A stretch of DNA of 29,016 nucleotides from a virus, in IMG/VR virus record IMGVR_UViG_3300018067_000024, positions 1 through 29,016 of that record; one strand, 5' to 3'. Below the pieces are notes generated by a model that searched no databases, had not been told where the DNA came from, and was given only the letters and a program-made list of their open reading frames with translations. How positions within the stretch are numbered: position 1 is the first letter of the stretch; every line of letters begins with the position of its first letter. Shown in pieces: positions 25,938-29,016 of the stretch. A program made the position numbers and the translations under genes.

Positions 25938-26679
25938 TTTTGATCCAGTACACGCCACACGTCTTGGAATCAACCTTGCCGACCTCACTATGGTTGGCAA
26001 TCTGGATTCGGGCGAAGAGATTATCGATGTGGGCGAGGCACTGATTCGTTCAGGTAAATTCGATGTGGTGGGCGTTGACAGCATAGCCGCGCTAGTACCC
26101 AAAGACGAGCTAGAGGAAAGCGCAGAAGCTGCCCAAATGGGTAAAATGGGTAAGCTTACTAGCAAAATGGCGCGCAAGTGGAATGCCGTCAACAACGGTC
26201 AAACCGCTGTTGTCTTGATAAACCAGGTGAGAGAGAATGTAGGCGTCCATTATGGCAACCCCGAGAAACCAGTGGGAGGACGTGCGTTCGGTTTCTTTGC
26301 TAGTCAACGTGTGGATTTCCGTAAGGGTGAGGCAATCAAGGGAAAGACCCGTCGAGTCGAAAATGGCAAAGTCGTTGAAAAGGATGGTACCGTCGGTCGT
26401 GTTGTGCGAGTCCGAGTGGAGAAGGACAAGACTGGAGCAAACGCAGAGCGTGACGGGAGCTTCCGATATCTCTTTGCCGTGCGTGCAGTGGATAAACTTA
26501 GCGAACTCTTGCAACTAGGTCTGGAAGTAGGGTGCATCGAGCAGTCTGGCCTCCGGTACAGTACCCGCTGGACGGAACCTATGATGCGTACTGCTTTCTT
26601 GAATGCCCTGGGGCGAGACCCAAAGCTAGCCAGGACACTAGAAGCAGCAGTGAAAGTGAGGGGGAGTAATGCCGATTGA
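25642..26679 (+). CDS. recA: RecA/UvsX-like recombinase
   Basis: 345 residues from the ATG at 25642, which has GGAAGG seven bases upstream. RecA landmarks: I-S-T-G-I-L-T-L-D-F-L-L-G-G-G, then the ATP loop G-Q-Y-A-A-L-K-S (67-74), M-D-A-E-H-S-F-D-P (catalytic Glu97), V-D-S-I-A-A-L-V-P-K, V-L-I-N-Q-V-R-E-N-V-G and F-G-F-F-A-S-Q-R-V-D-F-R. The Walker A loop has Leu where RecA normally has Gly before Lys, as in T4 UvsX (S-F-K-S). Core residues for strand exchange otherwise look intact. It would drive recombination-dependent replication and repair with the SF2 helicase and SSB. Confidence 0.88.
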   Translation: MRSKSATTAPPQLTEVQTILQKRFGKEVLFRASDPRFQIRRISTGILTLDFLLGGGIALGRITEFYGQYAALKSHALYRTIALAQAAGLNCALMDAEHSFDPVHATRLGINLADLTMVGNLDSGEEIIDVGEALIRSGKFDVVGVDSIAALVPKDELEESAEAAQMGKMGKLTSKMARKWNAVNNGQTAVVLINQVRENVGVHYGNPEKPVGGRAFGFFASQRVDFRKGEAIKGKTRRVENGKVVEKDGTVGRVVRVRVEKDKTGANAERDGSFRYLFAVRAVDKLSELLQLGLEVGCIEQSGLRYSTRWTEPMMRTAFLNALGRDPKLARTLEAAVKVRGSNAD

Positions 26680-26983
26680 TGAAGTAGAGGTGGCGGTAGA
26701 TCCACTAGCGCAACTGCCACCAATGCCAACGCCTGATCCTGGCATGATGTGGATCAGGCTTACCATGAACACAGCCATCAGTGAAGAGATGGCTATGGAC
26801 ATGATGCATGACATAGCTGACAATCTGCGGACCGTGACCCATATGGTCAACTATGCAGAGTTTGATGCTAACGTCAACGGCGTTATACTTACCTACGAAA
26901 AGGAAATACTACCTGCGATAATTGGTGATCTTACACCAACTCCAACGTGGTTGTTATCGGGAGAGCCGACAGTTAATGCCTAG
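26669..26983 (+). CDS. Hypothetical protein
   Basis: 104 residues from an ATG at 26669, with AGGGGGAG upstream and an 11-base overlap with recA. The N-terminus is acidic and Pro-rich (V-D-P-L-A-Q-L-P-P-M-P-T-P-D-P). The middle is a Met-rich helical region (M-M-W-I-R-L-T-M-N-T-A, E-E-M-A-M-D-M-M-H-D-I). The C-terminus contains Y-E-K-E-I-L-P-A-I and a Thr/Pro-rich end. It has no Cys and no clear membrane segment. The tight coupling to recA suggests a shared message. No family is recognised. Confidence 0.65.
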   Translation: MPIDEVEVAVDPLAQLPPMPTPDPGMMWIRLTMNTAISEEMAMDMMHDIADNLRTVTHMVNYAEFDANVNGVILTYEKEILPAIIGDLTPTPTWLLSGEPTVNA

Positions 26984-27257
26984 GAAGCCAGAGGACGAAC
27001 CAACATCAACAGGGGATGCAGCCGAAGCCTTTCTTCGTAACCTGACATCAACGCATGATACTGACCAGTTGGGACAGGGTCTGGACGAGCTGGCCCAAAT
27101 GTTCTACACCTACTTTGAGAAACTTCAAGAAAAGGGATTCCACTACAGCAAGGCGTTTATCCTGACGCGAGATTGGCATGGGTTCTGGTGGTCAACCAAA
27201 TTCCAGCACGAGATGATGCATATGCATCCGCCACAGGACGAGGATGACCATTCCTAA
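26976..27257 (+). CDS. Hypothetical protein
   Basis: 93 residues from an ATG at 26976, overlapping the previous stop by eight bases; the open frame extends upstream but without a supported start. After a short Arg/Pro/Glu lead it is helical (G-D-A-A-E-A-F-L-R-N-L, L-D-E-L-A-Q-M-F-Y-T-Y-F-E-K-L). The end is rich in Trp and His (D-W-H-G-F-W-W-S, E-M-M-H-M-H-P-P). The His/Met cluster might bind metal, but nothing decides that. I do not recognise the family. Confidence 0.6.
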   Translation: MPRKPEDEPTSTGDAAEAFLRNLTSTHDTDQLGQGLDELAQMFYTYFEKLQEKGFHYSKAFILTRDWHGFWWSTKFQHEMMHMHPPQDEDDHS

Positions 27258-27582
27258 ATGGTCAGAAAAGCCAGAGAAGGATAACAAGAAACACGAGAAG
27301 GCATGGGCAAAGGCACGAGGCGGGCGTGCTCAGCCTTCCTCGGGTAGATTCTGGCATGCCAAGATGGACGTCAAGGACGACGAACTTCTGACAGATAACA
27401 AGCAAACGAGCAGATTATCTTACACTATCAAGTTGTCCGACTGGCGGCAACTACAGCGGGCTGCTTCTAGGGAAGGATTGGCCCCGTGTTTGCAGATAAC
27501 ATTCATCACCGAGCAAGGCCCTGTTGATATGGTAGTGCTATCTGCCGACATGATCACTCGCCAGAATCTGGCACATCCATGA
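27244..27582 (+). CDS. PD-(D/E)XK endonuclease-like protein, possible resolvase
   Basis: 112 residues from an ATG at 27244, overlapping the preceding gene by 14 bases. After a Lys/Glu-rich helix it has A-R-G-G-R-A-Q-P-S-S-G, K-M-D-V-K-D-D-E-L-L-T-D-N-K-Q-T and Y-T-I-K-L-S-D-W-R-Q-L-Q. This resembles small phage nuclease-fold proteins with G-G-R-x-x-P-x-S-G, then D-V-x...D/E-x-K-x-T and a basic helix. The candidate active site is the Asp of M-D-V and D-N-K, where most relatives have E-x-K. It could cleave branched DNA as a Holliday-junction-like resolvase. The assignment is from pattern only. Confidence 0.5.
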   Translation: MTIPKWSEKPEKDNKKHEKAWAKARGGRAQPSSGRFWHAKMDVKDDELLTDNKQTSRLSYTIKLSDWRQLQRAASREGLAPCLQITFITEQGPVDMVVLSADMITRQNLAHP

Positions 27583-27881
27583 GTTACCATGATACTTGGC
27601 CTTCCTCATCTCCACTGTCAATCTGTCCTAACTGCGAAATCCCTACCTATCTAGGAGATCATAGGACAGACGATGGGTGCTTTGCAGCACTCAAGCAGTA
27701 TGTGAAGCTGTGTCAGGATGAGATCGAAAACAGCCGGATGCGAGACTTCCAACACCCTACCCGTGAAGAACTACTTGAGCAGATCGCCTACCTGGCTGAG
27801 CAGTTCGACAAGTTTGTGATCTACGTGCAGTCTATGCAGAGCCACATTGCAGATGCGTCGCGTGGTAAAATGGTACCGTAA
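27579..27881 (+). CDS. Hypothetical protein with N-terminal Cys motif
   Basis: 100 residues; the ATG overlaps the upstream stop (ATGA). Near the N-terminus is I-C-P-N-C-E-I-P-T-Y then D-D-G-C-F-A-A-L-K, a C-x2-C with a later Cys, possibly a small metal site. The rest is a long charged helix (E-E-L-L-E-Q-I-A-Y-L-A-E-Q-F-D-K-F-V-I-Y-V) that could form a coiled coil. The stop overlaps the next ATG. No named family is recognised. Confidence 0.65.
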   Translation: MSYHDTWPSSSPLSICPNCEIPTYLGDHRTDDGCFAALKQYVKLCQDEIENSRMRDFQHPTREELLEQIAYLAEQFDKFVIYVQSMQSHIADASRGKMVP

Positions 27882-28063
27882 TGGCAGGGGCGCACGTACA
27901 TAAGAATTTGAGCTGTGTAGAATGTGGCGTAGTGATCTATAAAGAAGCTATGTGCATCTTGTGGCGCGGCGAAGAATACTGCATACTACCTCAGCTTACT
28001 TGGTGTGAGTCTTGCCTGCACAAAGAGAAAACTTTGCATCAAGAAGCGTTGGAAGGTAAATGA
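27881..28063 (+). CDS. Small zinc-ribbon-like protein
   Basis: 60 residues from an ATG that overlaps the preceding TAA. It has L-S-C-V-E-C-G-V-V-I near the N-terminus and L-T-W-C-E-S-C-L-H-K near the C-terminus, two C-x2-C pairs as in a zinc ribbon, plus single Cys residues between them. Small proteins of this kind are frequent in phage early regions and often bind nucleic acid or host factors. Function is unknown. Confidence 0.6.
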   Translation: MAGAHVHKNLSCVECGVVIYKEAMCILWRGEEYCILPQLTWCESCLHKEKTLHQEALEGK

Positions 28064-28398
28064 ACGTTAGTTCATTCCAGATTCAAGGCAACCCTCAAGA
28101 TATCACTACCCTGAAGTGGGTGTATGTCATGCCCACCAAGATTTCAGTGGCTACACGCACTGAGACGCGCCGGGCTATGTACGAGACCTTCTACAGGCTG
28201 ATGTTTCTGACCAAACGTAAAGTCTGGTTGAAAACAAAGAAGTCGAAGAGGGAGGAACGTGTTATACTTGTTCCAAGCCCGCATGGCTTGAGCGACTGTG
28301 ACCGCATGTTTCTCAAGAAAAAAGGCTTCCCTATAAAGACAGAAGGGTGTAGCAGGGATTCCTGCTTTCGATGTAGGAGTAATGGCTTCAGGCTTTGA
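28060..28398 (+). CDS. Hypothetical basic protein
   Basis: 112 residues; the ATG overlaps the previous stop (ATGA). The middle is highly basic (T-K-R-K-V-W-L-K-T-K-K-S-K-R-E-E-R). The C-terminus has S-R-D-S-C-F-R-C-R-S-N-G-F. It contains Y-E-T-F-Y-R-L-M-F and V-I-L-V-P-S-P-H-G. A nucleic-acid-binding role is possible from composition, but no family is recognised. Confidence 0.6.
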   Translation: MNVSSFQIQGNPQDITTLKWVYVMPTKISVATRTETRRAMYETFYRLMFLTKRKVWLKTKKSKREERVILVPSPHGLSDCDRMFLKKKGFPIKTEGCSRDSCFRCRSNGFRL

Positions 28399-29016
28399 CA
28401 TAAAGAAGTACCTCAAGAACAGGCGTGATCCGACGAAGGTACTGACACCACTGGTAGACCAGTACATGATCACGCAGGACTTGGGCGACTTCACGCCAGC
28501 CGAAGCCAAGTTCGCGGCCAAGCTGCTTCTAGCTCGTAAGCAACCTAGACAGCGCACCTACTTCAGCCCCTCTGGGAGCAAGCGTTGCTTACGAGAGCAG
28601 ATGCTAGCTATCAAGGGTATGCCAGGCCGGATAGACGACAACCCCCGTACCAATAGTCTATTTGACGATGGGCACTGGCGACATCTTAGATGGCACACTA
28701 TATTCCTGCGCATGCAGCGGGCAGGCTTACTAACGGTACACGCGCAAGAGGAGCTAATAGAGTATCTACCGTGGTACGTGGCTGGCACACCCGATGATGT
28801 TGTGGAAATTGGGGGCGAGATTTACGTTATTGATGTGAAGGGAGCGAACGACGCGGTCTTCAAGGAGATCGAACGGACGCATAAACTTCCAGAGCATCTG
28901 CAGGGATACAACTGGCAGCTCCACAACTACATGCAGGCGCTCCACATCAACAAGGGCATTCTCTGGTTCGAGAACAAAAACACCCAGGAGTACTTCGAGC
29001 TTCCGGTTACGCGGGA
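28382..29016 (+). CDS. RecB/Cas4-like PD-(D/E)XK exonuclease, 3' end beyond window
   Basis: The ATG at 28382 has TAGGAG just upstream and lies in the last codons of the preceding gene; 211 codons are visible and the frame stays open to the edge. It has Y-F-S-P-S-G-S-K-R-C-L-R-E-Q, the usual N-terminal Cys helix of Cas4/RecB-type nucleases. Then come F-D-D-G-H-W-R-H-L, the G-T-P-D-D (G-x-P-D) motif, V-I-D-V-K-G with the Asp and Lys of the active site, and Q-G-Y-N-W-Q-L-H-N-Y-M-Q (Q-x3-Y-like). These define the PD-(D/E)XK order. The enzyme would process DNA ends for RecA-dependent recombination. The C-terminal Cys cluster that would show an iron-sulphur site is outside the window. Confidence 0.7.
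   Translation, partial: MASGFDIKKYLKNRRDPTKVLTPLVDQYMITQDLGDFTPAEAKFAAKLLLARKQPRQRTYFSPSGSKRCLREQMLAIKGMPGRIDDNPRTNSLFDDGHWRHLRWHTIFLRMQRAGLLTVHAQEELIEYLPWYVAGTPDDVVEIGGEIYVIDVKGANDAVFKEIERTHKLPEHLQGYNWQLHNYMQALHINKGILWFENKNTQEYFELPVTR

Noticed and set aside
1-29016. CRISPR array, insertion sequence, integrase or attachment site
   Set aside because: No regularly spaced direct repeats, transposase or recombinase motifs, or terminal inverted repeats were seen in the window. The only tandem repeats are coding.

Overview
The window looks like part of a tailed dsDNA phage genome (or an integrated or metagenomic copy of one). The left edge carries baseplate, tail-tip, fibre and lysis genes. The centre and right carry a self-contained replication and recombination set: SF2 helicase, winged-helix initiator-like protein, DnaB-type helicase, DnaG-type primase, gp32-like ssDNA-binding protein, DnaE-type polymerase, RecA/UvsX-like recombinase and two PD-(D/E)XK nucleases. 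Genes are tightly packed, with many ATGA, TGATG or TAGTG stop/start overlaps. I see no tRNA, integrase, capsid or terminase gene. The host is uncertain. Two membrane-anchored proteins have long Thr-Pro stalks of the TNTPVPP type, which are common in secreted proteins of Chloroflexota. Several promoters sit so close to start codons that leaderless translation is likely.

Layout. (1) Positions 1-6348, plus strand: baseplate J C-terminus, YmfQ-like tail protein, two appendage proteins (one with 44-residue Trp-rich repeats), two small proteins, a GH25-like lysozyme and a C39-like peptidase that share an N-terminal motif, two small membrane proteins and a Pro/Thr stalk protein. (2) Positions 6349-6498: convergent terminators. 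(3) Positions 10854-6452, minus strand: SF2 helicase operon, an acidic/basic histone-like protein, a structured 5' leader with a 50-aa Pro-rich ORF, and a secreted stalk protein. Terminators separate these units. (4) Positions 10813-10960: divergent promoter region. (5) Positions 10914-17069, plus: initiator, helicase, primase, SSB, DUF5679-like and DUF932-like genes. (6) Positions 17139-21468, plus: five genes that read as a DNA base hypermodification cassette (DUF1599/Nmad1-like, nucleoside deoxyribosyltransferase-like, GT-B glycosyltransferase, radical SAM enzyme, aGPT-Pplase2/5-hmdU-kinase-helical-domain protein). (7) Positions 21489-29016, plus: a secreted double-psi barrel protein, small zinc-binding proteins, DnaE, RecA, small unknowns and a RecB/Cas4-like nuclease that runs off the edge.

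The most interesting points are: the hypermodification cassette; a recurring promoter (TTGCNN, 17-18 bp, TAYANT-like) used for divergent units; paired promoters followed by short leaderless ORFs coupled to the initiator and helicase genes; a 137-nt leader that can fold into a closed multi-helix RNA starting exactly at the predicted transcript start; and RecA-fold ATPases whose Walker A loops lack the glycine before the lysine.
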